A DNA stretch of 64,000 bases from Syntrophaceae bacterium (GCA_013177795.1 JABLXY010000002.1:620001-684000); one strand, 5' to 3'. Shown: positions 1 through 9,132, counted from the first letter of the stretch. Notes: a model not told the origin generated them from the letters alone. Translations and numbers: made by a program.

Positions 1-269
1 TGATGGAGGGCCGGGTCAGGGACACGCTGAAAGAGTATGCGCGCCTCGACGGGGCGGTGATCATCGACGAGAAAGGTTTCGTGCGGGCCGCGGGCGTGCA
101 CATCAACGCAGACATGCGGGATGTCGACGTCCTCATCGAGGGGACGCGTCATGCCGTCGCTGCGGCGATCACCCACCGGACCGGCGCGATCGCCATCACG
201 GTGTCGGAAAAGACGGGGATGATCATGCTGTTCAGGGGCGGAAGCCCCATCCTGAAGGTGGGACCCTGA
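1..269 (+). CDS. DisA_N / diadenylate cyclase domain protein, 3' end only
   Basis: The visible 88 residues match the second half of a DAC (DisA_N) domain, which condenses two ATP into the second messenger c-di-AMP. A DGA motif sits in LDGAVIID near residue 18, and GTRHAVAAAI lies where the family has its RHR/RHxAA motif. A following VSEKTGMIMLF strand is also typical. The usual domain is about 120 residues and normally carries an N-terminal part, so the true start probably lies upstream of the window and the first ATG here (position 3) is probably internal. The Arg after His in the canonical RHR motif is replaced by Ala (RHA), so activity cannot be assumed. A HEAT-repeat gene follows after about 100 bp. 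Confidence 0.7.
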   Translation, partial: MEGRVRDTLKEYARLDGAVIIDEKGFVRAAGVHINADMRDVDVLIEGTRHAVAAAITHRTGAIAITVSEKTGMIMLFRGGSPILKVGP

Positions 270-376
270 GGCAAGAGGGCAACCGCTGCGGGGCGTATAG
301 CCGCCGGCACCGGAGTGTCCGGGCGGCAAGCCGCGGGGTCGTGAGCGAGCCCGCCCCAGGGGGAAGCGGGAGGCAG

Positions 377-994
377 ATGCGCACGGGGATCGAACAGCTG
401 GTTCGGGAACTGGAAGATCTCCACCGCGGCGGCCGGGCCGTGGACGAGCTCGCGGCCTGCGGGGAGAGCGCCGTGGGGCCTCTTCGCGACTACCTCCTCA
501 ACGGCCCGCCCTCGCACATCTTTCAGCCCCGGCAGTGGGCCGTCCAGGCCCTTGCCCGGCTCGGCGCGTGGCCTGTCCTGCTGGAATATCTCGAGATGCC
601 CAGGAGCATCCCCGACCCGGTGACCCGGTTCGGGGAGGAGGCCGTCGAGAACACGGCGGCCCGGGCCCTGGCCGCCCGGCAGACGGAAGAGGTGTACCGG
701 GTGCTGCTGCGGCTTGCCGGCCGGCGCTTCCTGCCCGGCGTCATCGAGGCCCTCGGGTCCTTCCGCCGCCCCGAGACGGCCCCCCTGTTCGTCGCGGCGC
801 TCGGGGATGACCTGTGCCGTGCCCCCGCAGAGCAGGCCCTGCGGCAGCTGGGGCCTGCGGCGATACCGGCCCTCCGCAGGGCGTCGCGCCGCGTCAGGGG
901 CTCCCGCACGGCGGAGACGCCGACGGACACCCTGCGCAGGACGTGCGCGCTGCGGCTGCTCGCGGAACTGAAGCGGCGGCAGGGGGGACGCTGA
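377..994 (+). CDS. HEAT-repeat-like protein
   Basis: The product is a 205-residue all-helical protein without signal peptide or membrane segment. Repeated helix pairs with AxxALxxLG and AxPAL spacing (ALARLGAWPVLLEYL, EALGSFRRPETAPLFVAALGD, ALRQLGPAAIPALRRA) are typical of HEAT/PBS-lyase-type scaffolds, which mediate protein-protein contacts. I chose the ATG at 377 because GGGAGG lies about 5 bases upstream; an in-frame GTG at 341 would add 12 residues but has no comparable ribosome site. It sits between the DAC-domain gene and a HAD protein on the same strand. The partner is unknown. Confidence 0.6.
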   Translation: MRTGIEQLVRELEDLHRGGRAVDELAACGESAVGPLRDYLLNGPPSHIFQPRQWAVQALARLGAWPVLLEYLEMPRSIPDPVTRFGEEAVENTAARALAARQTEEVYRVLLRLAGRRFLPGVIEALGSFRRPETAPLFVAALGDDLCRAPAEQALRQLGPAAIPALRRASRRVRGSRTAETPTDTLRRTCALRLLAELKRRQGGR

Positions 995-1080
995 GTGCCG
1001 GGGCCGCGGGGCTTTACAAAGGGCCCGATAAACGGTACGTCCGCGCTGAGGCACGGCATCGCGGCACAGGGGAGGCCACC

Positions 1081-1551
1081 ATGATCGACATCCGCATACC
1101 CGGGTTCGGGCAGGTTGTCCTGGAGCACCTGGTGCTCGATTTCAACGGCACGCTGGCCTGCGACGGGATCCTCGCCGAGGGGGTGCGGGAGCTGCTCGGG
1201 CGGCTCTCGCGGGACCTGGAGATCCACGTCGTGACGGCGGACACCCACGGCAGCGCGGCCGCGGCATGCGAGGGCCTGCCCTGCCGCCTGGTCGTTCTGC
1301 CCGAAGGGAACCAGGACGTTGCAAAGCGGGACTACGTGCGGGAACTGGGCGCGGCACGGACGGTCTGCATCGGCAACGGCCGCAACGACCGGCTCATGGT
1401 CCGGGAGGCCGCCGTCGGCCTCTGCGTGATCGGGGGGGAGGGGGCCTCGGCGGAAACGGCGTCGGCGGCCCCTGTCGTCTGCGGGGACATACGGACCGCC
1501 CTCGAACTTCTTCTCCATCCGAAGCGGCTCGTCGCCACCTTGCGCTCGTGA
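1081..1551 (+). CDS. Soluble HAD-family (P-type ATPase-like) phosphatase
   Basis: This 156-residue cytosolic protein has the HAD motif I signature as DFNGTLA (residues 20-26), with Asn at the second position as in the stand-alone soluble P-type-ATPase-like HAD proteins. A GNGRNDRLM segment provides motif IV acidic residues, and VTADTHG corresponds to motif II. Such proteins lack the membrane and actuator domains of real P-type pumps; their substrate is not established. GGGGAGGCC precedes the ATG at 1081. It follows the HEAT-repeat gene by about 85 bp and is convergent with the dctPQM operon. Confidence 0.75.
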   Translation: MIDIRIPGFGQVVLEHLVLDFNGTLACDGILAEGVRELLGRLSRDLEIHVVTADTHGSAAAACEGLPCRLVVLPEGNQDVAKRDYVRELGAARTVCIGNGRNDRLMVREAAVGLCVIGGEGASAETASAAPVVCGDIRTALELLLHPKRLVATLRS

Positions 1552-1591
1552 GGCCCGAACGGGCCGTCCCGGCGGCAAGGCAGCGCCTCGC

Positions 1592-2883
1592 TCATCTGAC
1601 TGCAAGTGACCCCAGAAACAGCTTCGGCAGCAGCGTCGTGAAGACCGGCACGAAGGTGACGATCAGCAGGTCGGCGATCATCACCAGGAGGAAGGGCACG
1701 ACGGCGCGGCTGATCCGCTCCAGGGAGATGCCGGCGATCGAGCAGGACACGAAGAGGCAAATCCCCATGGGCGGCGTCAGCATCCCGATGGCAAGATTCG
1801 TCACCACGACGACGCCGAAGGTGACCGGGTCGATGTTCAGATAGGGCACCAGCGGCACGAGAAGGGGCACGAAAATGATCAGGGCGCTTGCCGTCTCGAT
1901 CAGCGTCCCCACGAACAGCAGCAGCACGTTCACGATGAGAAGGAGCACCACGGGGTCCTTCGAGAGGGAGAGGAAGAGCTGCGTGATCGCCTGCGGGATT
2001 TGCTCGAAGGCGAGCACCCAGCCGAAGAGGGATGCGTTGGCGATGATGAACATGACCAGGGCGCTCGTGACGGCGGCCCTGATGAAGATGCCCGGCAGGT
2101 CCCGGAACGTGATCTCCCGGTACACGAAGAGCCCGACCAGCAGAGCGTAGTCCGTCGCGACGACGGCGCTCTCCGTGGCCGTGAAAATCCCCGACATGAT
2201 CCCCCCCACGATGATGCCCGGCATGCCCAGGGCCCAGAGGGCGTCCTTGAAGGTGGTCCAGACGGTTGCCGCGTCGAAGCCCCCTCCGACCGGTACCCCA
2301 TTTTTTTTGCATGGAAATAGGAGACGGCCATCAGGGACAGGCCGACCAGGAGCCCGACCCCGACGCCGCCCAGGAACAGGGCGCCGATGGAGGTGGAAGC
2401 CATGACGCCGTAGATGACCATGGGGATGGACGGCGGGATGATGACGCCGATGGCCCCGGCCGAGGCCTGCAGGGCCGAGGCGAACCCCACGTCGTAGCCC
2501 CGCTTCTTCATCTCGGGGATCATCAGGGTTCCGATGGCCGCCGTGTCCGCCGCGGCGGAGCCGGAGATCCCGGCGAAGAACATGGAGGCCAGGACCGTGA
2601 CGTGGGCGAGGCCCCCGTGAACGAACCCGACCAGGGCGCTGGCGAAATTGACGATCCGGCGGCTGATGCCGCCGGATTCCATCAGGGCTCCGGCCAGCAT
2701 GAAGAAGGGGACGGCCAGGAGCTGAAACGAGTCGTTGGAGGTGAACATCTGCTGGACCGCCACGGTCAGTTCCACGTCGAAAAGAAACACCATGGCGGCC
2801 GCCGCCGCGATGCCCATCGAGAAGGCGATGGGCATCCGCAGCAGCATGAGGCCGATGAGAATCGCGAAGATCGCGTATTTCAC
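1592..2883 (-). pseudogene. dctM: TRAP transporter large permease DctM, frameshifted
   Basis: Two overlapping reading frames together encode one DctM subunit. The first half (from GTG at 2883, VKYAIFAILIGLMLLRMPIAF) runs to about 2300 and the second half resumes at NGVPVGGGFDAATVW and ends at 1592. The break coincides with an A8 run on the coding strand (T8 around 2301-2308): one extra A would restore one frame. DctM is the 12-helix membrane subunit that moves the substrate using the sodium gradient. The start overlaps the dctQ stop by GTGA. The shift may be a homopolymer sequencing error, a real lesion or slippage; otherwise the protein looks complete, with conserved GSAAADTAAIG and IPPS loops. 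Confidence 0.85.
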
Positions 2884-3362
2884 GGCTTCCCCTCCCCCGG
2901 CTCCGGGAGCATCCGCACAAGGGTCTGGAAGATGATGATCCCGGCCGAAACGGGCAGGACGAGGTAGGGGATGTCCATGGAAACGGACAGCGTCGGCGAG
3001 ATGCGGGTCTTCACCACGGGCAGGATCCTGAGCGAGCTCAGGAGGATGGCCCCCATGAAGACGACGATTGCGCCGTTCACGGCGACGTCGAGGAGGCGCT
3101 GCGCCGGGCGCGGGATCCGGTCGTAGACGACATCGATCCCGATGTGGGCCCCGCGGTAGGTGGCCAGGGCCGCACCGAGAAAGGAGACCCAGACCAGCAT
3201 GTAGCAGCCCAGCTCTTCCGCCCAGCTCAGGGCGTCGTTCATGACGTAGCGCCAGAAGACCCCCGCCGACGTGACGGCGGTCATCACGACGAGCAGGACC
3301 ACGACGGCGCACCCCACCAGGCGGTCAAGCCCGCGGCTGAGGGTCTTGAGCAGGCGGATCAT
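2880..3362 (-). CDS. dctQ: TRAP transporter small permease DctQ
   Basis: The 160-residue product has four predicted membrane helices. It carries the DctQ hallmarks VFWRYVMNDALSWAEELGCYMLVWVSFLGAA, including the WxEE-like acidic pair, and TYRGAHIGIDVV. DctQ is the small membrane subunit that pairs with DctM in the inner membrane. The ATG at 3362 overlaps the dctP stop (TGATG), and the end overlaps the dctM GTG start, so the three genes are translationally coupled. An upstream in-frame ATG at 3401 lies inside dctP and is unlikely to be used. Confidence 0.92.
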   Translation of the reverse strand: MIRLLKTLSRGLDRLVGCAVVVLLVVMTAVTSAGVFWRYVMNDALSWAEELGCYMLVWVSFLGAALATYRGAHIGIDVVYDRIPRPAQRLLDVAVNGAIVVFMGAILLSSLRILPVVKTRISPTLSVSMDIPYLVLPVSAGIIIFQTLVRMLPEPGEGKP

Positions 3363-4354
3363 CACTTGACCTTCTGGATGTCGGCGATGATCTTCCTCCA
3401 TTCGGGGTGCTTCTTGTACTCGTCCTCGTAGATGCTCTTGCTGGCTTTCTGGAAGAGGGTCCGGTCGACGCTGTTGACCTGCATCCCCTTCTCCCGGAGC
3501 TTCTTGAGGACGTCCGCCTCACCGTCGTTGTTCACCTTGCGCTCGTAGGCCGAGGCCTCGCGGGCCGAGTCGACCAGGATCTTCTGGGTCTTGGGGTCGA
3601 ACTTCTTGAACAGCTCGTTGTTCATCATGATCACGTTGCCCGAGTAGGAATGGCCCGTGAGCGAGTAGTATTTCTGCACCTCGTAGATCTTGAACGCCCA
3701 GATGACCCAGGGAGGGTTCTCCTGCGCGTCGATGGTGCCCTGCTGTAGCGCCGTGTAGACTTCCCCCCAGCCCATGGGGATGGGGTTCGCGCCGAGGGCC
3801 TTGAAGGTGGCAATGTAAATGGGGCTCTGCATGACGCGGATCTTGATGCCGCTCAGGTCCTCGGGCTTGTGGATGGGGCGCTTGTTGTTGGAGACGTTGC
3901 GGAAGCCGCGCTCGCCGAAGGCGAGGCCCTTGATGCCGATTTTCGAGAGCGAATCGAGGAACCGCTGCCCGATGGGGCCGTCGAGCACCTTGTAGGCATG
4001 CTTTTCGTCCCGGAAGAGGAAGGGCATGTCCAGCACGCCGAACAGCGGGTCGAAGGTGGTGATGGGCCCGCAGGTGATGGTGGCCAGGCCGATGGTCCCC
4101 GTCTGGACCATGGTGATGAGGTCCTCCTCCTTGCCGCCGAGCTGCTTGTTGGGGAAGATCCGGATCTCCACTTCGCCATTGGTGCGCTTCTCCACCAGCT
4201 CCTTGAATTTCACGGACTGGATGTGGAAGATGTCTTCCTCGGTGCAGACGTGGGCCAGCTTGATCGTCGTCTTCGCCTGGACCGCAGCAGGCATCAGGGC
4301 GAGCACAAAGGCGCCGACAAACGCGAAGGTCATGATCCATCGATGGTTCCTCAT
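3362..4354 (-). CDS. dctP: TRAP transporter substrate-binding protein DctP
   Basis: The 330-residue product starts with a signal peptide (MRNHRWIMTFAFVGAFVLALMPAAVQA, cleavage near 27) and then reads as a DctP-type periplasmic receptor. Typical features are KLAHVCTEED at the N-terminus, IRIFPNKQLGG, the GIKIRVMQSPIY segment around the carboxylate-binding Arg, and GEVYTALQQGTIDAQENP. It captures an organic acid in the periplasm and delivers it to DctQM. The substrate cannot be read from sequence. It is the first gene of dctPQM, with AAGGAGGGGG upstream of the ATG and a TTGACA-18-TAAGGA promoter at 4398-4427. Confidence 0.93.
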   Translation of the reverse strand: MRNHRWIMTFAFVGAFVLALMPAAVQAKTTIKLAHVCTEEDIFHIQSVKFKELVEKRTNGEVEIRIFPNKQLGGKEEDLITMVQTGTIGLATITCGPITTFDPLFGVLDMPFLFRDEKHAYKVLDGPIGQRFLDSLSKIGIKGLAFGERGFRNVSNNKRPIHKPEDLSGIKIRVMQSPIYIATFKALGANPIPMGWGEVYTALQQGTIDAQENPPWVIWAFKIYEVQKYYSLTGHSYSGNVIMMNNELFKKFDPKTQKILVDSAREASAYERKVNNDGEADVLKKLREKGMQVNSVDRTLFQKASKSIYEDEYKKHPEWRKIIADIQKVK

Positions 4355-4397
4355 CGGGCTACCCCCTCCTTGGGAAATGGTGTCGAGTGCTCTTTTG

Positions 4398-4427
4398 TCC
4401 TTAGTGAATCCGCGCGGCCCTTGTCAA
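4398..4427 (-). promoter_or_regulatory. Sigma-70-type promoter of dctPQM
   Basis: On the minus strand TTGACA (4427-4422) is followed after 18 bases by TAAGGA (4403-4398), about 45 bases upstream of the dctP start. The -35 is a perfect consensus. Confidence 0.55.
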
Positions 4428-4782
4428 GGAGAAACAGCGGATTCCGGGCGAGGCTGACGTGTGTCGCCGCCTTGCGGTGCGGCCGCCTCCCGGACAGCCC
4501 GGTCCCGGGACACCGGAAGCCGCCCCCGCGGCCTGCCGCGGATCTCCCGTGTTTTGACAGCGGCCTGCGCGTCCGCCGGCTTCGCACGCGGCGGCCGTCG
4601 GGTGGTGCACGATGCCGGCGGCGCCGCCGTTTCCCCATGGACGCGGCGCGTTCCATGACCGTCACGGGAAGCCCCGAACGTGCGTGCCAAAGACTTGTGC
4701 GATGGTAAGCGGGGGGATGGCCTGCGCAGCAGCGGCTGCCGGAAGGGACGGGGGGACGGGGAGCGGGTGTGCCGCCAGCCGG
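4428..4782. other. Intergenic stretch, no gene seen
   Basis: Between the dctP promoter and the hairpin behind the glutamine synthetase gene I see only GC-rich sequence. The frames that stay open here are low-complexity Arg/Pro/Ala-rich and lack ribosome sites. Nothing supported was found. Confidence 0.5.
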
Positions 4783-4820
4783 GCGGGGATCTCCGGCCCG
4801 GAGAGACCGGAGATCCCCGC
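4783..4820 (-). terminator. Hairpin terminator behind glutamine synthetase
   Basis: A perfect 14 bp inverted repeat (4783-4796 with 4807-4820, 10-base loop) lies 13 bases after the stop of the minus-strand glutamine synthetase gene. No T-run follows, so it may act as an RNA-stabilising or Rho-assisted end rather than a classic intrinsic terminator. Confidence 0.6.
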
Positions 4821-4832
4821 TTCGGCCGGAGA

Positions 4833-6929
4833 TTACAGCTTGAAGAGCAGATCGGCGTACGTGGGCACGGGCCACATGTCCCTGGGGACCAGCATCTCCA
4901 TGGCATCGATGTCCGTCCGCAGGGCCTGCATCGCGCCGACGACCTCGTCCCGGTACATCTCAGCCTTCTTGACGCAGTCTTCGGTCTTCTTCGCTTCCGC
5001 CACGGCGGCCTCGAGCCGGCCGAGGGACTTGTAGGACGACGCCAGCAGGGCACCGAGTTTCTTCAGGAGATCCTCCTGGACGGAGGCACCGACCGATGCG
5101 GCCTTGAAGCTGGAGACCGAGTCGGCCAGGAACGTCGCATACTCGACGGCCGCGGGGATGAGCTGCTTCTTGGCCATGTCGATGGCCGCCAGGGCCTCGA
5201 TGTTGATCTGCTTCGCGTAGGTCTCGATGTAGATCTCGTAGCGGGAATGCAGCTCCTTGCGGGACAGGACCCCGTATTTCTCGAAGAGGTTCTGCGCCTT
5301 GTCGGTGATCAGCGCCTTCAGCGCGTCCACGGAGTTCCGCACGTTGGGCAGGCCCCGCTTCTCCGCCTCCTGCAGCCACTCTTCGCTGTAGTTGTTGCCG
5401 TTGAAGAGGATCCGGCCGTGCTTCCTGTACGTTTCCTTGATGATCGCCGCAGCCTCGGCGTTCTTGTCCTTCGCGTTTTCGAGGCGGGTGGCGATCTCGT
5501 CGAGGGCCTCTGCGGCGATGGTGTTCAGGGCCACGTTCGGACCGGCGATGGACTGGGAGGACCCCACCATCCGGAATTCGAACTTGTTGCCCGTGAAGGC
5601 GAAGGGGGAGGTCCGGTTGCGGTCCGTGTTGTCCTTGGGGATCGCGGGCAGCGTGTCCACGCCGACCTTCAGGTACTGGGCGCCTTTCGTGGTGACCGGC
5701 TCGTCCTTCGAGAGCTTCTCCAGGACCGCCGTCAGCTCGTCGCCCAGGAAGATCGAGATGACGGCCGGGGGCGCCTCGTTGGCGCCGAGGCGGTGATCGT
5801 TTCCGGCGCAGGCGCAGGTCGCCCGGAGGATGTCGGCGTGGGTGTCGACGGCCTTGATCAGGGCGCTCAGGAACAGCAGGAACTGCTTGTTTTCGCCGGG
5901 CGTGTGGCCCGGGTCGAGCAGGTTGATCCCGTCATCGGTCGACAGGGACCAGTTGTTGTGCTTGCCGGAGCCGTTGATGCCGGCATAGGGCTTCTCGTGG
6001 AGCAGGCAGACCAGGTCGTGGCGCAGGGCGACCTTCTGCATGGTCTCCATGACGAGCTGGTTGTGGTCGGTTGCGATGTTCGTCGTCGAGAACAGGGGGG
6101 CCAGTTCGTACTGGGCGGGCGCGACCTCGTTGTGCTGGGTCTTGGCGGTGATGCCCATTTTCCACAGCTCCCGGTTGAGATCGTGCATGTACGCGGAGAC
6201 CCTGTCCTTGATGAAGCCGAAATACTGGTCCTCCAGCTCCTGGCCCTTGGGGGCGGGTGCGCCGAAGATCGTCCGGCCCGTCAGCATCAGGTCGATCCGC
6301 TCCGTGTAGAATTTCCTGTCCACGAGGAAGTATTCCTGCTCGGGGCCGACGGTGGAGGAAACCCGGCTGGACGTCGTGTTGCCCAGGGCCCTGAGCACGC
6401 GCATGGCCTGCTTCGACACGGCTTTCATGGAGCGCAGCAGGGGCGTCTTCTTGTCCAGGGCTTCGCCGTTGTACGAGTAGAAGGCGGTCGGGATGGTGAG
6501 GGTCACGTTGCCGCTCGCATCCTCCTTGAGGAAGGCGGGGGAGGTGCAGTCCCAGGCCGTGTATCCCCTGGCCTCGAAGGTGCTGCGCAGGCCTCCGCTC
6601 GGGAACGACGACGCGTCCGGCTCGCCCTGGATCAGCTGCTTGCCGGAGAATTCGAGGTGCCCGCTGCCGTTGGTGCTCGGGGAGATGAACGAGTCGTGCT
6701 TTTCCGCGGTGATCCCGGTCAGCGGCTGAAACCAGTGCGTGTAGTGGGTCGCCCCTTTTTCAACGGCCCAGTCCTTCATGGCATTGGCGACGACTTCGGC
6801 AATCTCGGGCCGAAGCGGCATGTCCTTTTCGATGGACTCCTTCAGGGCCTTGTACGCGTCCCGGGGGAGCCGCTCCTTCATGACCTTGTCGCTGAAAACG
6901 TTCGAACCAAACACTGCCGTGATCTCCAT
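4833..6929 (-). CDS. glnN: Type III glutamine synthetase (GlnN)
   Basis: The 698-residue length is that of GSIII, against about 470 for GSI and 350 for GSII. Family signatures include [22 protein letters not shown] at the N-terminus, [19 protein letters not shown], the glutamate-binding KHNNWSLST loop, and [23 protein letters not shown] near residue 430. It makes glutamine from glutamate, ammonia and ATP in the cytosol as a large homododecamer. It stands alone, behind an excellent sigma-54 promoter (7047-7062) and before a strong hairpin (4783-4820), which indicates nitrogen-regulated, monocistronic expression. AGGAGAG precedes the ATG at 6929. Confidence 0.96.
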   Translation of the reverse strand: MEITAVFGSNVFSDKVMKERLPRDAYKALKESIEKDMPLRPEIAEVVANAMKDWAVEKGATHYTHWFQPLTGITAEKHDSFISPSTNGSGHLEFSGKQLIQGEPDASSFPSGGLRSTFEARGYTAWDCTSPAFLKEDASGNVTLTIPTAFYSYNGEALDKKTPLLRSMKAVSKQAMRVLRALGNTTSSRVSSTVGPEQEYFLVDRKFYTERIDLMLTGRTIFGAPAPKGQELEDQYFGFIKDRVSAYMHDLNRELWKMGITAKTQHNEVAPAQYELAPLFSTTNIATDHNQLVMETMQKVALRHDLVCLLHEKPYAGINGSGKHNNWSLSTDDGINLLDPGHTPGENKQFLLFLSALIKAVDTHADILRATCACAGNDHRLGANEAPPAVISIFLGDELTAVLEKLSKDEPVTTKGAQYLKVGVDTLPAIPKDNTDRNRTSPFAFTGNKFEFRMVGSSQSIAGPNVALNTIAAEALDEIATRLENAKDKNAEAAAIIKETYRKHGRILFNGNNYSEEWLQEAEKRGLPNVRNSVDALKALITDKAQNLFEKYGVLSRKELHSRYEIYIETYAKQINIEALAAIDMAKKQLIPAAVEYATFLADSVSSFKAASVGASVQEDLLKKLGALLASSYKSLGRLEAAVAEAKKTEDCVKKAEMYRDEVVGAMQALRTDIDAMEMLVPRDMWPVPTYADLLFKL

Positions 6930-7046
6930 GTTTCTCTCCTTCTATCGTGATTTGTTTTCTCCACGTGGTTCGGGGCTATGGCGTGGCATCGATGCCGTGG
7001 TGTTGCCGGGGAGGGCCCGCACGGGCCTGCCGCACAACCCGCATCA

Positions 7047-7062
7047 GGCAATAAGGGTGCCA
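7047..7062 (-). promoter_or_regulatory. Sigma-54 (-24/-12) promoter of glnN
   Basis: Read on the minus strand the sequence is TGGCACCCTTATTGCC, matching the TGGCAC-N5-TTGC consensus at every conserved base. It lies about 117 bases upstream of the glnN ATG. Such promoters require RpoN and an enhancer-binding activator, typically NtrC for glutamine synthetase. Confidence 0.82.
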
Positions 7063-7089
7063 CGGGATGACATAAATGTAATTATGCAA

Positions 7090-7109
7090 AATCATTGAAT
7101 GTAATGATT
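7090..7109. promoter_or_regulatory. Dyad upstream of the glnN sigma-54 promoter
   Basis: AATCATT (7090-7096) and AATGATT (7103-7109) form a perfect 7 bp inverted repeat with a 6-base spacer, in an AT-rich pocket 28 bases upstream of the -24 box. It does not match the NtrC consensus I know. It could bind an activator, IHF or a repressor; no assignment is possible. Confidence 0.35.
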
Positions 7110-7388
7110 ATGCGCGCAGGGAGGCGGGGTAAAATTGGATACATTTATGTGCAGATATTCGGACGAATAACAAAATTGATACACTCGGTCGCGGCCTCAC
7201 CGCACCGGGGACCGCCTGCCGGGCCTTGCGTTCATGGGCGGCTCCGTCCGCCCAGGGCCGGCTGCTTCTGTGCCGACTCGCGCGGGGCGGCGCAAAATGA
7301 TCTTGCCGAATCGAATGGTTCCGTGTAAAGAGGCGTCAGTCCCGTGCCAGGATCGTTCCGTCGGGCCGGGTGAAAGGAGGCGCATCCC
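7110..7388. other. Divergent intergenic region glnN / HIT gene
   Basis: No gene is seen. The first 80 bases are AT-rich (likely upstream activator region of glnN); the rest is GC-rich. A good ribosome site (GAAAGGAGG) lies at the end, just before the HIT gene. Confidence 0.4.
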
Positions 7389-7835
7389 ATGTCGGGCGGC
7401 AAGGAAGGGAGCTGCATCTTCTGCGACATCGTGAGCGGCAAGGCCCCGGCGTACCGCGTCCACGAGACCGAGCACGCGCTGGTCATTCTCGACATCCACC
7501 CCTACACGAAGGGCCACTGCCTGGTGCTGACGAAGAAACACGTCCCCTGGTGGCACCAGCTCTCGGGGGAGGAGACGGCCGACCTCTTCCAGGCCGCCAA
7601 CACCGTCGCCAACCGGATGATGAAGACCTACAAGCCGGACTTCGTCTTCCTGTACGCCCGAGGCAGGCGGATCCCCCACACGCACATCTTCCTGATCCCC
7701 ACCTACGGCGGGGACGTCCTGGACCGCTTCTTCAACGCCCTGGAGAATTTCCAGGAGTCGCCCGCCCAGCTCGCGGCGCTGAGGGACCCCGCGCTCATGG
7801 CGCAGGCGGCACGGGAGCTGAATGAGGCCGAGTAG
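7389..7835 (+). CDS. HIT-family protein with altered histidine triad
   Basis: This 148-residue protein belongs to the HIT family of nucleotide hydrolases/transferases. It has an N-terminal CIFCDIVSGKAPAYRVHETE with a zinc-binding CxxC, then ALVILDIHPYTKGHCLVLTKKH, as in Hint/FHIT relatives. The active-site motif reads H97-T-H99-I-F101-LIP. The second His, the usual nucleophile, is present, but the third His of HxHxHxx is Phe. The usual Asn-rich loop before the motif is replaced by YARGRRIP. Substrate specificity may therefore be changed or activity reduced. The strong AAAGGAGG site supports the start. Confidence 0.85.
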   Translation: MSGGKEGSCIFCDIVSGKAPAYRVHETEHALVILDIHPYTKGHCLVLTKKHVPWWHQLSGEETADLFQAANTVANRMMKTYKPDFVFLYARGRRIPHTHIFLIPTYGGDVLDRFFNALENFQESPAQLAALRDPALMAQAARELNEAE

Positions 7836-7862
7836 CCGCCCGGTCCGGCAGGACGCCCTTTC

Positions 7863-7891
7863 TTGACAGTTCCGGCGTGAACCCGTAAGAT
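7863..7891 (+). promoter_or_regulatory. Sigma-70-type promoter of the MFS gene
   Basis: TTGACA (7863-7868), a 17-base spacer and TAAGAT (7886-7891) lie 31 bases before the ATG at 7923. Confidence 0.6.
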
Positions 7892-7922
7892 CGTCGGGCC
7901 GCGTCAAGCGAAAGCAGCGCCC

Positions 7923-9092
7923 ATGACCGAACCGCCACGCAAAGCCAACGTCCGGGTCCTCTTCGCGCTGACCCTCGTTCACTTCACGGGCGACTTCTTC
8001 AACGCCTTCACGACGCCGCTGCTGCCCGTCTTTGCCGGCGCCTTCGCGCTGTCGCTCACCGAGGTCGGCATCATCAGCGGCCTGGGCCGTTTCCTGTCCT
8101 TTGTCGTCCAGCCCAACGTGGGGTACTTCGCCGACCGGCACCGCACGCGACTCTTCATCCTCGGCGGCATTCTCCTCTCGGTGACCGCCATCCCCCTCAC
8201 GGGCGCGGCCCCGTCGTATGCCGTCCTTTTGTGCCTCACGGCCCTGGGTTCCATCGGGTCGGCCCTGTTTCACCCCTCCGTGGCGGGGATGGTCTACTCC
8301 TACGCGGGCACGCGCCCCGGGTTCGCCTACTCGGTCTTCAACATGGGCGGCACCTTCGCCTTTGCCGTCGGTCCCCTGTTCATCACGTGGTACGTGAGCG
8401 GCCTGGGACTCGGGGCGATGCCCTGGCTCATGGTCCCGGGGCTCGCGGTCCTCGCCTACCTGTTCCTCGCGGTGCCCGTGCCGGAGGGGGAGAAGATGGA
8501 GAGCGACACGTTCCTCGGCACCCTGCGGGAGGCCTTCGGGCATGTCTGGAAGTGGATCGCCCTGATCTGGCTCCTCATGGTCTTCCGCGCCTTCGTCGCC
8601 CACGTCTTCCGCACGTACCTGCCCGTGCTCTACGTCCAGGAGGGCTACAGCCTCGTCGCCGTGGGGGCCATGATCACGCTCTTCACGCTGGCCGGGACGG
8701 CAAGCGGGATGCTCTTCGGCTACCTCTCGGACCGGATCGGCTTCCGCGGGCTCTTCGCCGCGAGCTTCCTCCTGGCCTCGCCCTGCCTGCTGCTGCTCGT
8801 GTGGGCCGAGGGCCCCTGGGTCTACCCGCTCATCTTCCTGTCCGGGTTTTTCATCATGGCGACCCTCCCGCTGGGCGTCACCCTGGCGCAGACGCTCGCC
8901 CCCAAGGGCCGGTCGATGGTCTCGAGCCTCATGATGGGATTCGCCTTCGGCCTGGGGGGCACCATGACGCCCATCGCGGGGGCGTTTGCCGATGCCTTCT
9001 CCATCCGGCCGGTGCTCGCCGCCGTGGCCGTCATCCCGCTGGCGCTCCTCGTTTTCGTCTCGCGCCTTCCCGAACCGGGCAAAACGTGTTAA
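7923..9092 (+). CDS. Major facilitator superfamily transporter
   Basis: The 389-residue protein has about 12 hydrophobic helices and the MFS layout. The loop after helix 2 reads GYFADRHRTRLFILGG, the motif A equivalent (GxxxDRxGRR), and it recurs in the second half as GYLSDRIGFRGLF near residue 262. It is an inner-membrane carrier; overall it resembles the drug/fosmidomycin-resistance branch (LTLVHFTGDFFNAFTTPLLPVFA start). The substrate is unknown. It has its own promoter (7863-7891) and is followed after 40 bp by the metallo-beta-lactamase gene. Confidence 0.87.
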   Translation: MTEPPRKANVRVLFALTLVHFTGDFFNAFTTPLLPVFAGAFALSLTEVGIISGLGRFLSFVVQPNVGYFADRHRTRLFILGGILLSVTAIPLTGAAPSYAVLLCLTALGSIGSALFHPSVAGMVYSYAGTRPGFAYSVFNMGGTFAFAVGPLFITWYVSGLGLGAMPWLMVPGLAVLAYLFLAVPVPEGEKMESDTFLGTLREAFGHVWKWIALIWLLMVFRAFVAHVFRTYLPVLYVQEGYSLVAVGAMITLFTLAGTASGMLFGYLSDRIGFRGLFAASFLLASPCLLLLVWAEGPWVYPLIFLSGFFIMATLPLGVTLAQTLAPKGRSMVSSLMMGFAFGLGGTMTPIAGAFADAFSIRPVLAAVAVIPLALLVFVSRLPEPGKTC

Positions 9093-9132
9093 ACACGGAA
9101 CGAACCATCATTCCCCGGCTGCGGAGCTGCCC

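Noticed and set aside
1551-1565. GGCCCG-AA-CGGGCC hairpin after the HAD gene as a terminator
   Set aside because: Two-base loop, short stem and no T-run; too common in DNA of this GC content to annotate.
4680-6950. A 756-residue open frame on the plus strand opposite glutamine synthetase
   Set aside because: It is the antisense shadow of a highly conserved gene in GC-rich DNA, with low-complexity Gly/Val/Asp composition and no family match. Similar long antisense frames (9031-11616, 13891-16146, 27910-29823, 45741-47759, 54707-56569, 56693-59185, 61708-63567) were dropped for the same reason.
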